Part shown: one piece after another, positions 25,445 to 34,299 of the stretch
Numbering within the stretch: the first letter of the stretch is position 1
How the letters are laid out: every line of letters starts with the position of its first letter
Source: Clostridia bacterium
GTDB lineage: Bacteria; Bacillota; Clostridia; Christensenellales; Borkfalkiaceae
Assembly: GCA_017621735.1 (NCBI GenBank)
Contig: JAGASM010000003.1
Span: 1 to 64,000 of the forward strand
Length of the DNA stretch: 64,000 nucleotides
Direction of reading: 5' to 3'
The notes under the pieces: model-generated
The model's database searches: none
What the model saw: the letters and a program-made list of their open reading frames with translations, nothing else
What the model was told of the DNA's origin: nothing
Made by a program: the position numbers and the translations under genes

Positions 25445-25700
25445 TTCTCCTTGTTTGATAAAAAATAACGCCCTATGCACGACGTGCATAGGGCGACAAA
25501 TTTCGCGGTACCACCTATTTTCGCGCATAAAATGCGCCTCGTTTGCCGATAACGCAGGACTGCGGCGACGCTTAAAGTTCGTTTCGGCGCGCGGCTCACG
25601 GGGGAATACCGTATCCGTACAATAAAAACCCTTTCAGCCTACGGGGCTTTCTCTCTGAATTGCCTTGTGGACACGTCTGTTCCGTTCAATGCCTTTTCTA
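25445..25700 (-). promoter_or_regulatory. T-box riboswitch leader of pheST (Phe specific)
   Basis: The minus strand carries the T-box bulge sequence AGGTGGTACCGCG (25503-25515), which pairs with the acceptor end of uncharged tRNA. It is followed by a terminator, CGCCCTATGCACG / CGTGCATAGGGCG (25469-25495), with a T run. Upstream, a stem I-like region ends GGTATTCCCCCGTGAGC; I read TTC (25604-25606), a Phe codon, as the specifier. Uncharged tRNA-Phe should stabilise the antiterminator and switch on pheST. Confidence 0.92.
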
Positions 25701-25705
25701 CCGAT

Positions 25706-25734
25706 ATTATAAGAAAAAATTTTTTTCTTGTCAA
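25706..25734 (-). promoter_or_regulatory. Promoter of the pheST leader
   Basis: TTGACA (25729-25734), 17 nt, TATAAT (25706-25711) on the minus strand: a full consensus. Confidence 0.88.
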
Positions 25735-25805
25735 CCGATTTTCCCGCTCCTTTTTCGAAATCGGCGGATTGCTTGAATATTACGGCGTTTTTTACGATAA
25801 TAAAA

Positions 25806-25833
25806 GCCCCTCCGTCTAAACGGACGGAGGGGC
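25806..25833 (-). terminator. Terminator of the phosphotransferase gene
   Basis: GCCCCTCCGT / ACGGAGGGGC stem, ending in TTTTATT on the minus strand. It lies about 340 nt beyond the stop codon, on the far side of a repeat array. Confidence 0.75.
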
Positions 25834-25895
25834 GAAGTGATTAAAATTTTTATTGTTCGTTTCGTTTAACGGGCGCGCTCGTTTGCACGCGGGAT

Positions 25896-26160
25896 CGCCC
25901 TTCGGCGGACAACCGCATTTCATGTTTTGCTAAACCGCGCCGACAACGGACAAACGCATTAACGTAACGTAATGTTTTGTTAAACCGCGCCGAAAATACC
26001 GTTTGCCCGACAATCTTTTTCCGCGCAACGCCCTTCGGCGGACAACTGCATTTCATGTTTTGTTAAACCGCGCCGACAACGGACAACCGCATTAACGTAA
26101 CGTTTTGCTAACCCGCGCCGAAAATACCGTTTGCCCGACAATCTTTTCCGCACAACGCAG
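25896..26160. repeat. Two 133-bp units with an internal half-repeat
   Basis: CGCCCTTCGGCGGACAAC begins at 25896 and 26029. Inside each unit the motif GTTTTGTTAAACCGCGCCGA (with small changes) occurs twice, four times in all (near 25924, 25974, 26056 and 26102). The array occupies the 3' gap of the phosphotransferase gene, but I could not match it to the gene's own tail. Confidence 0.85.
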
Positions 26161-26167
26161 CGCGAAC

Positions 26168-26908
26168 TTACTGCCAGTCGCAAACGTTGACCCAACTGTT
26201 GAGGAATTCCGCTTCTTCCGGCTTCCGCTTGACCGATTGCGACGCCGCGACAATCGGCAATACCTTTTGCACGTACTGAATTGCGGTATCCGTTTTTTCG
26301 CAAAAAAGGCGCAAATATTTTTCCGCCAAATCGTCTTGCCCTTTTAACTTAAACAACAGGTAGGTGCGCGCCGCGTCCGCCGAGCCGTTTCCTTGCGTTG
26401 CATGCGACCAGTCGATGATATACGGGGTGCCGTCCTTTGCAATAATAATATTGCTCGGTTGAAAGTCGCCGTGGCAAAGTTTATTGTGGCGGGGAAGTCC
26501 GTCGAGGCGAACGTGCAAATCGTAACGGACGGACGCAGGAAAAGAACTTGCCGAAATTTTTGCATGCATCTTATCCCGCAAGTGTCCCAAAAGGGGCACT
26601 TTTTCCTTGCTCATGCGAATTTGCAAATCGACGAAAAAATTGAGATACTCTTCCGTTTTTTCGGGATTTTTTTGCATGAGCGTTTCCAGCGTGTCCCCCT
26701 CGATAAATTCGCTTTCGATTGCCCAACGCCCTTCGGAAACGACAACGCCGAGTACCTTGGGTACGTTCAGCGAGGATTCTTCCACGCGCGCATGGTTGAG
26801 TGCTTCGTTCAAAAGATCCGCTTTGCTGTACGTTTCGTCAAACTGCTTGACGAGTCTGTCGCCGTCGCGGTATACCTTTTTGCCGACGCCTTGGTAAATG
26901 AGTTGCAT
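26168..26908 (-). CDS. Aminoglycoside/choline-kinase-like phosphotransferase
   Basis: 246-aa protein-kinase-like fold. The catalytic loop LCHGDFQPSNIII supplies the Brenner-type HGD..N residues and YIIDWSHATQG the metal-binding Asp. The N-lobe shows GVGKKVYRDGDRLVKQF with the likely ATP-binding Lys. The family includes aminoglycoside phosphotransferases, choline/ethanolamine kinases and fructosamine kinases; nothing here selects among them, and a resistance role should not be assumed. The ATG at 26908 has AAGGAGG 8 nt upstream and a TTTACA-17-TATAAT promoter. It is transcribed alone. Confidence 0.82.
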   Translation of the reverse strand: MQLIYQGVGKKVYRDGDRLVKQFDETYSKADLLNEALNHARVEESSLNVPKVLGVVVSEGRWAIESEFIEGDTLETLMQKNPEKTEEYLNFFVDLQIRMSKEKVPLLGHLRDKMHAKISASSFPASVRYDLHVRLDGLPRHNKLCHGDFQPSNIIIAKDGTPYIIDWSHATQGNGSADAARTYLLFKLKGQDDLAEKYLRLFCEKTDTAIQYVQKVLPIVAASQSVKRKPEEAEFLNSWVNVCDWQ

Positions 26909-26960
26909 ATAAAGTCCTCCTTATCCGCGGGGAACTATCCCGCAATAATTTTCCGCCGTT

Positions 26961-26989
26961 ATTATAACCGAACGCGGACGTTTTGTAAA
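26961..26989 (-). promoter_or_regulatory. Promoter of the phosphotransferase gene
   Basis: TTTACA (26984-26989), 17 nt, TATAAT (26961-26966) on the minus strand. Confidence 0.7.
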
Positions 26990-27039
26990 TACCTTTTCAA
27001 AATTTTCTTCTCGCTTTCCCTTTTCCGTCTAATAAAAAA

Positions 27040-27061
27040 GGCGCGGTCTTTTCCCGCGCCT
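27040..27061 (-). terminator. Terminator of ispE and its downstream gene
   Basis: AGGCGCGG / CCGCGCCT stem, ending in TTTTTTATT on the minus strand, 16 nt past the stop at 27077. Confidence 0.85.
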
Positions 27062-27076
27062 AAAATGGTGTCTTAA

Positions 27077-27985
27077 TTATTCTTCCGTTTGTTCGCCGTC
27101 TAAAACGAGGGTAAGATGTTCGATTTTTTCTTCCATCTCTTGCAAAATCGCCCCTTCTTCGGTTGCGGAAAGTTTTTCGTTATCACGGCACAACCGTTGC
27201 GCAACGACGAGTTTTCTCGTATAAAGAAGGGTTCCCGTCAAAAATACGGCGCAAAGCCCTGCGCATACGCAAATAAGAATGAGCGGCCAATCGCTCCGCG
27301 TCCGAACAAGATTTCCAACCCCGACGAAAACGCCCGCGAGCGATACGATAAAAAGTGCAAACCAAGTGAAAAAACGGGGGACGTAGTAATTTCGATTTGC
27401 ACGGAATGCCGAACGGCGTTCCCCTCTCTTTTGCATTACCGTTTCACGCAAGGGCGCCGCTTCCTCTTCCAAAGCACGGCGCTCCGCTTGAAGTCGTTCG
27501 CCCACTTTTTCCATCAAAAAGGCATGCGTTTGCTCATCCGTTTGCGAAACTTCCGTTGCAATTTCTTCTTGGTAGAACACGTCCGTTTTTGCAAAGTTTT
27601 CCGTGCGCGCCGCCCACAAGCCGCGCTTTGCCGAATCGCTGTCCGCATAGACGAGCGCTTGCACAAAAAAGGGTTCCGCCTCTTCAAACAACCCTTCGTT
27701 TATGAGCGCTTCCCCTTCCGCAACGAGTTCGGCGCACTTCTCTTCCGCCATTTTCCGAGCCTCTTCTCTCCGCGCTAATTCCGCCTGCAACTGCTCGGGC
27801 GTAAGTCCTACGAGGTCTTCGTCATACTCGTCCGTTTCGGGAAAATCAAGTTGGATTTCCGTTTCCACCTCTTCCTCTTCCGCAGAAGCGGCAAGCGCGT
27901 CGACAACGTCTTCTATGACGTCCTCTTTCGTCTTTTTGACTTTGATGATTCTTTCGTCCTCGTCGTCTAAAATTCTTTCATCCAT
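27077..27985 (-). CDS. Unknown acidic membrane protein, two C-terminal helices
   Basis: 302 aa, no family recognised. The first 60 residues are highly acidic (DDEDERI and EEEEVETE). A helical, TPR-like stretch follows (about 65-125, with LINEGLFEEAEPFFVQALVYAD resembling one TPR hairpin), then a charged helix. Two adjacent membrane helices (about 205-255) are joined by a short loop, and there is a final helical tail. Both ends should be cytoplasmic. The ATG at 27985 has GGAG 9 nt upstream. It starts 12 nt after ispE, so the two genes are co-transcribed, which gives no clear functional hint. Confidence 0.8.
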   Translation of the reverse strand: MDERILDDEDERIIKVKKTKEDVIEDVVDALAASAEEEEVETEIQLDFPETDEYDEDLVGLTPEQLQAELARREEARKMAEEKCAELVAEGEALINEGLFEEAEPFFVQALVYADSDSAKRGLWAARTENFAKTDVFYQEEIATEVSQTDEQTHAFLMEKVGERLQAERRALEEEAAPLRETVMQKRGERRSAFRANRNYYVPRFFTWFALFIVSLAGVFVGVGNLVRTRSDWPLILICVCAGLCAVFLTGTLLYTRKLVVAQRLCRDNEKLSATEEGAILQEMEEKIEHLTLVLDGEQTEE

Positions 27986-27997
27986 ATTGTATTCTCC

Positions 27998-28909
27998 TTA
28001 TAACGCGCGCTCCTCTTCGCTCAATACGAAGGGATTGCGCCAACCGTTCCGTTCTTTGTTCGGCTCTACCGTACGTACGACGTACGCACGGGCCTTTCCG
28101 CGATAGCGGCTTTTCGCCCACTCGCACAACTCCCGCGTTTCAAAGAGGGCAAATACCGCGCTCCCCGACCCCGTCATGGACGCGCCGAGCGGAGAAAAGT
28201 CTTCCGCCTCTTTTTTGGCAAGCGCTACGCTTTGATTGAGCGTTGCCGCCGCGGGGTATAAATCGTTTTTCAACCGCTTTCCAAGCGCCTCTGCGTTGCC
28301 GCCCGTAAGCGCTTCGATCGCCCGCTCCGTGCAGGGAATACGCCCTTCTTTTTCCTCGTCCGCACGCGCAAAACACGCTTTCGTGGACACCCCTTCTTTC
28401 GGCGCGAGAAGTAAAAAATACAACCGCGGACACCCGTTTAAGGGCTGTACCTGCTCCCCTCTGCCGCGCATTCGGGCAAATCCGCCCGACACCATGTACG
28501 CGGTGTCGCTGCCGAGCGTTGCGGCAAGCGCCGTTACTTTTTCAAGCGGAATGTTGTACAGTTTCGCCATGCCCGCAAGCACGCCCGCGGCGTCGGCGGA
28601 CGAGCCGCCCAAGCCGGCGCCCATCGGAATATTTTTGTAAACGTGAACGTCCGCTCCGCACGTGGAAAACGCCCGAACGAATACCTCGCCCGCCTTTACG
28701 GCGTTGTTTTGTTCGGGGGGGATTTCTTCACTTTTCATGCCGTGCATATACACGTTTACGAGCGCGTCTTTCCGCTTTTTTACAACGATGCGGTCGCTTA
28801 AATCGATCGAACAAACGAGGGAGTCAAGTAGATGATACCCCCCTTCTTCGCCCGTAATGTCGAGCGTCAAATTAAGTTTTGCGTACGCGTTCAACCTAAC
28901 CGTGTTCAT
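27998..28909 (-). CDS. ispE: 4-diphosphocytidyl-2-C-methyl-D-erythritol kinase
   Basis: 303-aa GHMP kinase that phosphorylates CDP-methylerythritol in the MEP route to isoprenoids. The N-terminal AYAKLNLTLDI and the phosphate loop PMGAGLGGSSADAAG (about 96-110) are diagnostic, and the C-terminal GHMP motif GASMTGSGSAVFALF is intact. The ATG at 28909 lies just 7 nt after a TAAAAT -10, so the leader would be zero to two nt. The AAAGAAG in that gap can hardly act as a ribosome site. In Bacillus ispE lies next to veg; here veg is 2 kb away. Confidence 0.96.
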   Translation of the reverse strand: MNTVRLNAYAKLNLTLDITGEEGGYHLLDSLVCSIDLSDRIVVKKRKDALVNVYMHGMKSEEIPPEQNNAVKAGEVFVRAFSTCGADVHVYKNIPMGAGLGGSSADAAGVLAGMAKLYNIPLEKVTALAATLGSDTAYMVSGGFARMRGRGEQVQPLNGCPRLYFLLLAPKEGVSTKACFARADEEKEGRIPCTERAIEALTGGNAEALGKRLKNDLYPAAATLNQSVALAKKEAEDFSPLGASMTGSGSAVFALFETRELCEWAKSRYRGKARAYVVRTVEPNKERNGWRNPFVLSEEERAL

Positions 28910-28916
28910 CTTCTTT

Positions 28917-28945
28917 ATTTTATCATACTTTTAAGGGAATGACAA
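28917..28945 (-). promoter_or_regulatory. ispE promoter, near-leaderless spacing
   Basis: TTGTCA (28940-28945), 17 nt, TAAAAT (28917-28922) on the minus strand, then 7 nt and the ATG. Confidence 0.65.
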
Positions 28946-28972
28946 GGGATTTTTTCAAACTGCAAAAAGTTT

Positions 28973-28997
28973 CGCCCCGCGCTGATTGCGCGGGGCG
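28973..28997. terminator. Terminator hairpin downstream of the DUF3794-LysM gene
   Basis: CGCCCCGCGC / GCGCGGGGCG with a TGATT loop. A T run follows at once on the plus strand; on the minus strand TTTTT comes 4 nt later. The only gene that reads into it is the minus-strand gene at 29176. The intervening 175 nt hold nothing else that I can support. Confidence 0.6.
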
Positions 28998-29175
28998 TTT
29001 TTTGCGAGAAAGTTGACGGTTGAAACGGTAAGGCAAGAGCGTTCGCTCGAACGGCAAGGGTTATAAACCGTACCGATTGCTTGTAACCGCAATAAAACAA
29101 CCTGCCGTTCCCCCAACCTCAAACTCAACGCCCAACCGCCTTATCCACCGCACGGGGCGTTTTTCCCTTTATTGC

Positions 29176-30663
29176 TCATTGCAAACTTTTTTTGCGGTAA
29201 ACGACGACGCGCTGCCCTTCTTGAATGGGAAACTGTAAGTCGGGATTGCTTGCCAAAACCTCGTCGGGGGATTTTTGAAGGCTTTTGGAAAGTTCCCACA
29301 ATCCGTCGCCCGCGCGGGGAACGTATACGCTGACGGCGCTGTCCCGCTGCACGATCGCCTCTCCCTCTTCGATCCCGTTCAAAAGGCGAATCGCAAGCGA
29401 CTTTTCCTCTTTTACGGTAATTTTGAGCGTTACCTCTCCATCCACTTCCCCTTCTTTTCTTTGCCGCGCGGATATCCCGCATGCAAGCACGTCGACGCGT
29501 CGATTGTTTCCGCAATCTTCTATGGGAAGAGAAAAGGGCAAACTCATCTCTACGCTTTTATGACTTCCGTCCGAAGAAAGGGTAAAAAGCGTTGCCGTTG
29601 CAATTCCTTCCAAAAGGCACCCTTCCCCCTCTTTGACGACGTTTGCCTCGGCGCGGGAAAGGGTTACAGCGCGGAAGGTATCGGAAAAATCTACAGATTC
29701 CGACAAAATTGCCTTTCCCGAAACGCGCTCGACGATGCGCCGATATTCGCCCGCCCCCACGCCCTGCCATTCTTCATAAGACAGACGGGTACGGCATTGC
29801 GGAGAAAAGGCGTCGACGATCCCGTCGATTACCACCTCTTCGGTAACGCAAGCAGACAGCGAAAGGGAAATCGTCGCCGTCAAACGGCTTTTTTCTTTTT
29901 CTTCATCGGCAAGTACCTGTAATTTTACGTCCGTTACCGAAAGATTGACGTCGGCGAGTCTTCCCGCCTCCGCCCCGTCGCACACAAGTTCCGCGCGGAA
30001 AGGCACGAGCCGTTCAAACGACGTAAGCCCGCCTTCCCCCTTTAAGGCAAGAACGTTTAGGCTGATCTCGCCGTCCACCGTCAAAACGCCGCCGCGACAG
30101 TCGACGTCCGTTACGATCGCCCGCTCGGAGTGCAACAACACGTCGCCCAAATCTTCCGTTTCAAACTCGTCTTCCGCTTCCGCCGTGCCGCTGCACAAAT
30201 GGGACGTAAACACGGAAACGGGCTCGTGCTTGCCGATAAACTCCCCGCCCGAAAGAAAGGTAATCGCCCGTTCGCCGTACAGCGCGATATCCGCTCCGAT
30301 GAGCGCGGTAACGTAAATGCTCGTGCCCTCTCGGCGCGTCGATACCGTTTCTACCGCAAGCGTTACAACCGGCGTAAGGGCAGGGAACAACCTTTCGTCC
30401 ACGGCGCGGGCGGTAAATTCCACCCCCTTTTCCCCGCTGCATACGCGCTTTTCGCCGTCTTCATATACGAGCGTTACGCACACCTTTCCAAAGTAGCGAA
30501 CTTCGCCGTTTCCCGCTTCCGCGCCCGTGAGCGCCACGCTTGCGTGTGCGGAAAGAATACGCTCCGCCTCTCCGCCGAATCGGCATTCTACCGCCGTTTG
30601 CGCCGTAAGCGCGCATACCTTTCCATACGTACGGAACGTCTCCGCCTGTGTTTTGATTGCCAT
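29176..30663 (-). CDS. DUF3794 (SPOCS) protein with C-terminal LysM
   Basis: 495-aa protein with tandem SPOCS/DUF3794 beta domains (repeats about 20-140 and 165-280 and a degenerate third) and a C-terminal LysM peptidoglycan-binding module (about 447-493, PRAGDGLWELSKSL and NPDLQFPIQEGQRVVVY). Such proteins occur in spore formers and are linked to coat or cortex assembly, though their exact role is not settled. There is no signal peptide, so it is probably laid down from the mother-cell cytoplasm. The ATG at 30663 follows GGGAGAATG. A sigma-E-like promoter lies 30-60 nt upstream, matching mother-cell expression. Confidence 0.88.
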   Translation of the reverse strand: MAIKTQAETFRTYGKVCALTAQTAVECRFGGEAERILSAHASVALTGAEAGNGEVRYFGKVCVTLVYEDGEKRVCSGEKGVEFTARAVDERLFPALTPVVTLAVETVSTRREGTSIYVTALIGADIALYGERAITFLSGGEFIGKHEPVSVFTSHLCSGTAEAEDEFETEDLGDVLLHSERAIVTDVDCRGGVLTVDGEISLNVLALKGEGGLTSFERLVPFRAELVCDGAEAGRLADVNLSVTDVKLQVLADEEKEKSRLTATISLSLSACVTEEVVIDGIVDAFSPQCRTRLSYEEWQGVGAGEYRRIVERVSGKAILSESVDFSDTFRAVTLSRAEANVVKEGEGCLLEGIATATLFTLSSDGSHKSVEMSLPFSLPIEDCGNNRRVDVLACGISARQRKEGEVDGEVTLKITVKEEKSLAIRLLNGIEEGEAIVQRDSAVSVYVPRAGDGLWELSKSLQKSPDEVLASNPDLQFPIQEGQRVVVYRKKSLQ

Positions 30664-30694
30664 AAACTCATTCTCCCGTTTTTCGTTTCCTTAC

Positions 30695-30723
30695 AACGTA
30701 TGCCAAACCCGTTGTAAATATGC
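30695..30723 (-). promoter_or_regulatory. Sigma-E-like sporulation promoter
   Basis: GCATATT (30717-30723), 14-nt spacer, CATACGTT (30695-30702) on the minus strand. The -35 fully fits the sigma-E consensus KMATATT and the -10 differs from CATACANT at one position. It precedes the DUF3794-LysM gene. Confidence 0.65.
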
Positions 30724-30755
30724 AAAAAACTTTTCGGGCGAGCCTTAAAAGAGTT

Positions 30756-31013
30756 TTAAGCGAGGTTTTCTTCTTCTAAAAGTCGGACGTCGACCGTCCC
30801 GCACATGATTTCCGCATAAGAATAGGACGTCTTGCCGAGATATCCCGTTTCGTTGGGGCGCACGGTAAAGAGCGCGGGATACACGCCGGAGAGTTCTCCG
30901 CAAAAGGAAGTCTTTTTGTTTCTTCCTAAATTGACGGTTACGTTCACCTGTTTTTGATAGTACGATTTAATTGTTTTTTTGACCGTTCCGAGGTCGCTTC
31001 TTGGCTTTATCAT
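30756..31013 (-). CDS. veg: Veg family protein
   Basis: 85-aa protein of the Veg family (about 86 aa in Bacillus, where it is abundant and affects biofilm genes through SinR). A small SH3-like beta fold is expected. Conserved points visible are VKKTIKSYYQKQV, the GRNKKTSFCGELSGVYPALFTV core and the SYSYAEIMCGTVDVRL end. The ATG at 31013 fits the family N-terminus but has no ribosome site within 15 nt; AAGGAAAA lies about 20 nt upstream. It is on the same strand as its neighbours, downstream of a terminator. Confidence 0.88.
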   Translation of the reverse strand: MIKPRSDLGTVKKTIKSYYQKQVNVTVNLGRNKKTSFCGELSGVYPALFTVRPNETGYLGKTSYSYAEIMCGTVDVRLLEEENLA

Positions 31014-31064
31014 GTATAGATCATCGTCCGATTTTTCCTTTTTTATACGGAAAAAAATAAAAAA

Positions 31065-31091
31065 CGGGGACTGTTCTTGCTCAATTCCCCG
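31065..31091 (-). terminator. Terminator of the 31.1-kb membrane gene
   Basis: CGGGGA (31065-31070) / TCCCCG (31086-31091) with a long loop. On the minus strand it ends TTTTTTATTTTT. Confidence 0.65.
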
Positions 31092-31106
31092 CTTTTGTCG
31101 TTAAAA

Positions 31107-31682
31107 TTACGATACGTTATTCTTTTTTTGTTCCTCTCCCTCTGTTTCTCTTTCAGAAAACGGTTCGCCGAACCAAAGCCATTTCAAAGCGCGATTCAGC
31201 ACGCCGCCCCGTTTTTTCTGCAAGGAACTTCCCTTTTCTTCTCTCTTTACCCGCCGCCGTTCTGCCCTTTTTGCAAATTTTGCGCGCACGAGCGCCGCGC
31301 AAACGGCAAAGAAAATCCTTGTAAAAAGGACGGCGCCGTTCAAAATGGCAAAGGTAATTTCAAAGGGATCGGGCGCAGAAACCGCCGTTACGATACTGTA
31401 CGCCGTAATGAGAAGGGACGCGAGCGAGAAAAAAAGTTTTCCCCACCGATACCACAAATCGATGCGTTTTTTCCACACCTTTCCGCCGCCGGCGATCGCG
31501 CGAATGCACAGCGCGAGCGCGTAAATTCCGTTGACGGCAAGCAAAGACACGTTGATTGCGAAAATCCCCGTCCCGCGCGCGATCTTCATAATCAAGAAAG
31601 TGCCGTAAACGCCGACGGCAAACAATTTCCACAGCAGGTCTACCGCGCGAAAAAACCGCCCCACTCCGCTTTGTTTTTCCAT
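31107..31682 (-). CDS. Unknown small membrane protein
   Basis: 191 aa, no family recognised. About four hydrophobic helices lie between residues 12 and 135 (VGVYGTFLIMKIA, FAINVSLLAVNGIYALALCI, LFFSLASLLITAYSIVTAV, ILNGAVLFTRIFFAV). A strongly basic stretch follows (KRAERRRVKREEKG) and a short charged tail. The ATG at 31682 has GGAG 8 nt upstream. It lies 51 nt beyond gyrA on the same strand, past a hairpin, so readthrough from gyrBA may express it. No function can be inferred. Confidence 0.75.
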   Translation of the reverse strand: MEKQSGVGRFFRAVDLLWKLFAVGVYGTFLIMKIARGTGIFAINVSLLAVNGIYALALCIRAIAGGGKVWKKRIDLWYRWGKLFFSLASLLITAYSIVTAVSAPDPFEITFAILNGAVLFTRIFFAVCAALVRAKFAKRAERRRVKREEKGSSLQKKRGGVLNRALKWLWFGEPFSERETEGEEQKKNNVS

Positions 31683-31700
31683 TGTATTCTCCTAAAAGGG

Positions 31701-31729
31701 GTACGCCGTCGCAACTTGCGACGGCGTAC
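31701..31729 (-). terminator. Hairpin after gyrA
   Basis: GTACGCCGTCGCA / TGCGACGGCGTAC with a three-base loop, just past the gyrA stop. The following T run is short (CCCTTTTAGG), so termination may be partial. Confidence 0.7.
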
Positions 31730-31733
31730 GTTT

Positions 31734-34289
31734 TTATTCTTCGTTTTCGGGCGCAATCTCTTCGGGAGGAAGATCCGCCGCCGTTTCTTCCGGTGCGGCA
31801 ACTTCCGCCTCTTCGTCCTTTTCGGTGATTGCGATCGTTGCAACCATTCCGCCGCGCACGTTCATAATGCGCACGCCGCGCGTGTTTCTGCCGATTTGAG
31901 AAATGCTCTCCGCGTGCATGCGAATGATAACCCCTGCCGAAGAAATGAGCATCAAGTCGTCCGCGTCGGAAACGAGTTTCATGTTGACGAGTTTGCCCGT
32001 CTTTTCGTTAAAGACGCCCGCTTTGATTCCCTTTCCGCCGCGCGTCTGCAAGCGATAATCTTCAGGATTTGTGCGCTTGCCGTAGCCAAGTTCGGAAACG
32101 GTCAAAATTTCGTAACCTTCTTTGAGCACGAGCATATCCACGACGTCGTCCTCTTCGGAAAGGTTGATGGCGCGAACGCCCATCGTATCTCTGCCCATCG
32201 GGCGAACGTCCCCTTCGTGGAAGCGGATACACTTACCCGAACGGCTCGCAACGACGATCTCGTTTTCGCCCGTCGTAAACTGTACGGAAATAAGTTCGTC
32301 CCCTTCCGCAAGTTTGATGGCGATCTTTCCGCTGCGCATGATGCGTTCAAATTCGCTCGTCGCCGTCTTTTTAATCAGCCCGCGCTTGGTTGCCATTGCA
32401 AGATATCCCGTTCCGCGTTCTGCAACGGGGAGAATCGCCGCAATCTTTTCGCCCGGATTAAGTTGTACGATGTTGACGATTGCCCGTCCGCGCGCCGTGC
32501 GGTTTGCCTCGGGAATTTCGTATCCCTTGATGGAATACACCTTCCCTAAACTGCTGAACAACAAAATATCGTCGTGCGTCGAGCATACGAACATCTGCTC
32601 GACAAAGTCGTCTTCTTTCGGTTTATGCCCCGTAATGCCGACGCCGCCGCGGTTTTGCGCGCGGTATTCCACGACGGGAAGGCGCTTGACGTAGCCGGAG
32701 TGCGTCATGGAAATGACGACGTCCTCTTCGTCGATAAGATCCGCCTCGTCGATTTCGCCGTAGTCGACGGAGATCTCCGTCTTTCTGGGGGAAGGATATT
32801 TTGCCTTGATGGTGAGAAGGTCGTTTCGGATGATCTCCAAAACGCGGCTTTCGTTGGCGAGAATGTCCTTATAGTCTGCGATTTGCGCAAGAAGGGCTGC
32901 GTGCTCTTCGCGCAGTTTTTCCACTTCGAGGCTGGTAAGGCGCTGTAAGCGCATTTCCAAAATAGCGTTTGCTTGCTTTTCGGAAAGTTCAAACGTCGCG
33001 GTGAGTTTGCCCGTCGCATCTACTTTATCGCGCGATTCTTTGATGATGCGAATGACTTCGTCAATGTTCGCAAGCGCGAGGACAAGCCCTTCGATAATAT
33101 GCGCGCGTTCTTCCGTCTTGGCGAGTTCAAAACGCGTTCTTCTGACGATGACTTCCTTTTGGTGCGCAAGGTAATAGCACAAAATTTCCCGCAAGTTGAG
33201 CACTTTCGGCTCCATGCCGTTTTCTACGAGCGCAAGGAGAATGATCCCGTCGGAAATTTGCAGGTTGGTATGCTTGTAGAGGGAATTGAGTACGACCTGT
33301 GCGTTTGCGTCCTTCTTGCATTCGATGACGACGCGCATGCCCTCTCTGCCCGATTCTTCGCGAATGTCGGAAATGCCTTCCAGCCGCTTATCGCGAACCA
33401 TGTTCGCAATCGTTTCGACAAGTTGCGCCTTGTTGACCTGATAGGGAATTTCCGTTACGACGATACGGCTTCTGACGTTTCCGCCCGTGCCGTGTTCTTC
33501 AATTTCACATTTGGAGCGAATGACGATGTTCCCCTGCCCCGTTCTATACGCCTTGCGAATGCCCGCGCGCCCCATGATGATGCCCCCCGTGGGGAAATCG
33601 GGTGCGGGAATGTAATTCATGAGTTCGTCGACGGAAATTTCGGGATTGTCGATGAGCGCAATCGTCCCGTCGATGACTTCGGCAAGGTTGTGGGGCGGAA
33701 TGTTCGTCGCCATACCGACGGCAATTCCGTCCGAGCCGTTGACGAGGAGGTTGGGGAAACGCGCCGTTAAAACGGCGGGTTCCATTTCGTTTCCGTCGAA
33801 GTTAGGGAAGAAGTCGACCGTATCTTTGTCGAGGTCTTTGAGCATTTCCGCCGCCAACTTCGCAAGGCGTGCCTCCGTATAACGCATTGCCGCGGGAGGA
33901 TCGCCGTCGACGGAACCGAAATTTCCGTGTCCGTCGACAAGGGGGAAGTTGATGGAGAAGTCTTGCGCAAGGCGGACGAGCGCGTCGTAAACGGACGAGT
34001 CGCCGTGCGGGTGATATTTACCGAGCACGTCGCCTACGATACGCGCGCACTTTCTGTACGCCTTATCGTTGTAAAGCCCCATTTCGTGCATGGAGTATAA
34101 AATTCTTCTATGAACGGGCTTTAAGCCGTCGCGCACGTCGGGAATGGCGCGCGACTTGTTGACCGCCATTGCATAAGCGATGAACGAGCGTTTCAACTCG
34201 TCGTCTACTTCGACGTCGAGGATCTTGGTCATCGCGAGGGTTTTCTTAAATTCTTCGGTGAGTTCGGGACTCGTTTCCTTTTTCGCCAT
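31734..34289 (-). CDS. gyrA: DNA gyrase subunit A
   Basis: 851-aa subunit that cuts and reseals DNA in the gyrase A2B2 complex. The catalytic Tyr137 lies in AAMRYTEAR. The quinolone-resistance region reads [10 protein letters not shown], with Ser98 and the later Asp at the positions of E. coli Ser83 and Asp87, so there is no classical resistance change. The C-terminal DNA-wrapping propeller holds a gyrase box (QTRGGKG), which marks it as gyrase rather than topoisomerase IV. The ATG at 34289 follows AAGGAGAAAGGT and lies 10 nt after gyrB. Confidence 0.98.
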   Translation of the reverse strand: MAKKETSPELTEEFKKTLAMTKILDVEVDDELKRSFIAYAMAVNKSRAIPDVRDGLKPVHRRILYSMHEMGLYNDKAYRKCARIVGDVLGKYHPHGDSSVYDALVRLAQDFSINFPLVDGHGNFGSVDGDPPAAMRYTEARLAKLAAEMLKDLDKDTVDFFPNFDGNEMEPAVLTARFPNLLVNGSDGIAVGMATNIPPHNLAEVIDGTIALIDNPEISVDELMNYIPAPDFPTGGIIMGRAGIRKAYRTGQGNIVIRSKCEIEEHGTGGNVRSRIVVTEIPYQVNKAQLVETIANMVRDKRLEGISDIREESGREGMRVVIECKKDANAQVVLNSLYKHTNLQISDGIILLALVENGMEPKVLNLREILCYYLAHQKEVIVRRTRFELAKTEERAHIIEGLVLALANIDEVIRIIKESRDKVDATGKLTATFELSEKQANAILEMRLQRLTSLEVEKLREEHAALLAQIADYKDILANESRVLEIIRNDLLTIKAKYPSPRKTEISVDYGEIDEADLIDEEDVVISMTHSGYVKRLPVVEYRAQNRGGVGITGHKPKEDDFVEQMFVCSTHDDILLFSSLGKVYSIKGYEIPEANRTARGRAIVNIVQLNPGEKIAAILPVAERGTGYLAMATKRGLIKKTATSEFERIMRSGKIAIKLAEGDELISVQFTTGENEIVVASRSGKCIRFHEGDVRPMGRDTMGVRAINLSEEDDVVDMLVLKEGYEILTVSELGYGKRTNPEDYRLQTRGGKGIKAGVFNEKTGKLVNMKLVSDADDLMLISSAGVIIRMHAESISQIGRNTRGVRIMNVRGGMVATIAITEKDEEAEVAAPEETAADLPPEEIAPENEE

Positions 34290-34299
34290 ACCTTTCTCC

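Noticed and set aside
26168..26908. Antibiotic resistance by aminoglycoside phosphotransferase
   Set aside because: Only the general kinase fold is supported; the same motifs occur in choline and sugar kinases, so resistance cannot be claimed.
22060..29155. TTATCCAC-like DnaA boxes
   Set aside because: Only isolated partial matches, inside genes or scattered; no cluster that would mark oriC.
29028..29175. Possible tail duplication after the DUF3794-LysM gene
   Set aside because: I compared the gap with the gene end and found no match; only a terminator-like hairpin lies further on.
31077..32549. 490-codon plus-strand frame opposite gyrA
   Set aside because: Antisense shadow of gyrA with His/Arg/Phe-rich composition.
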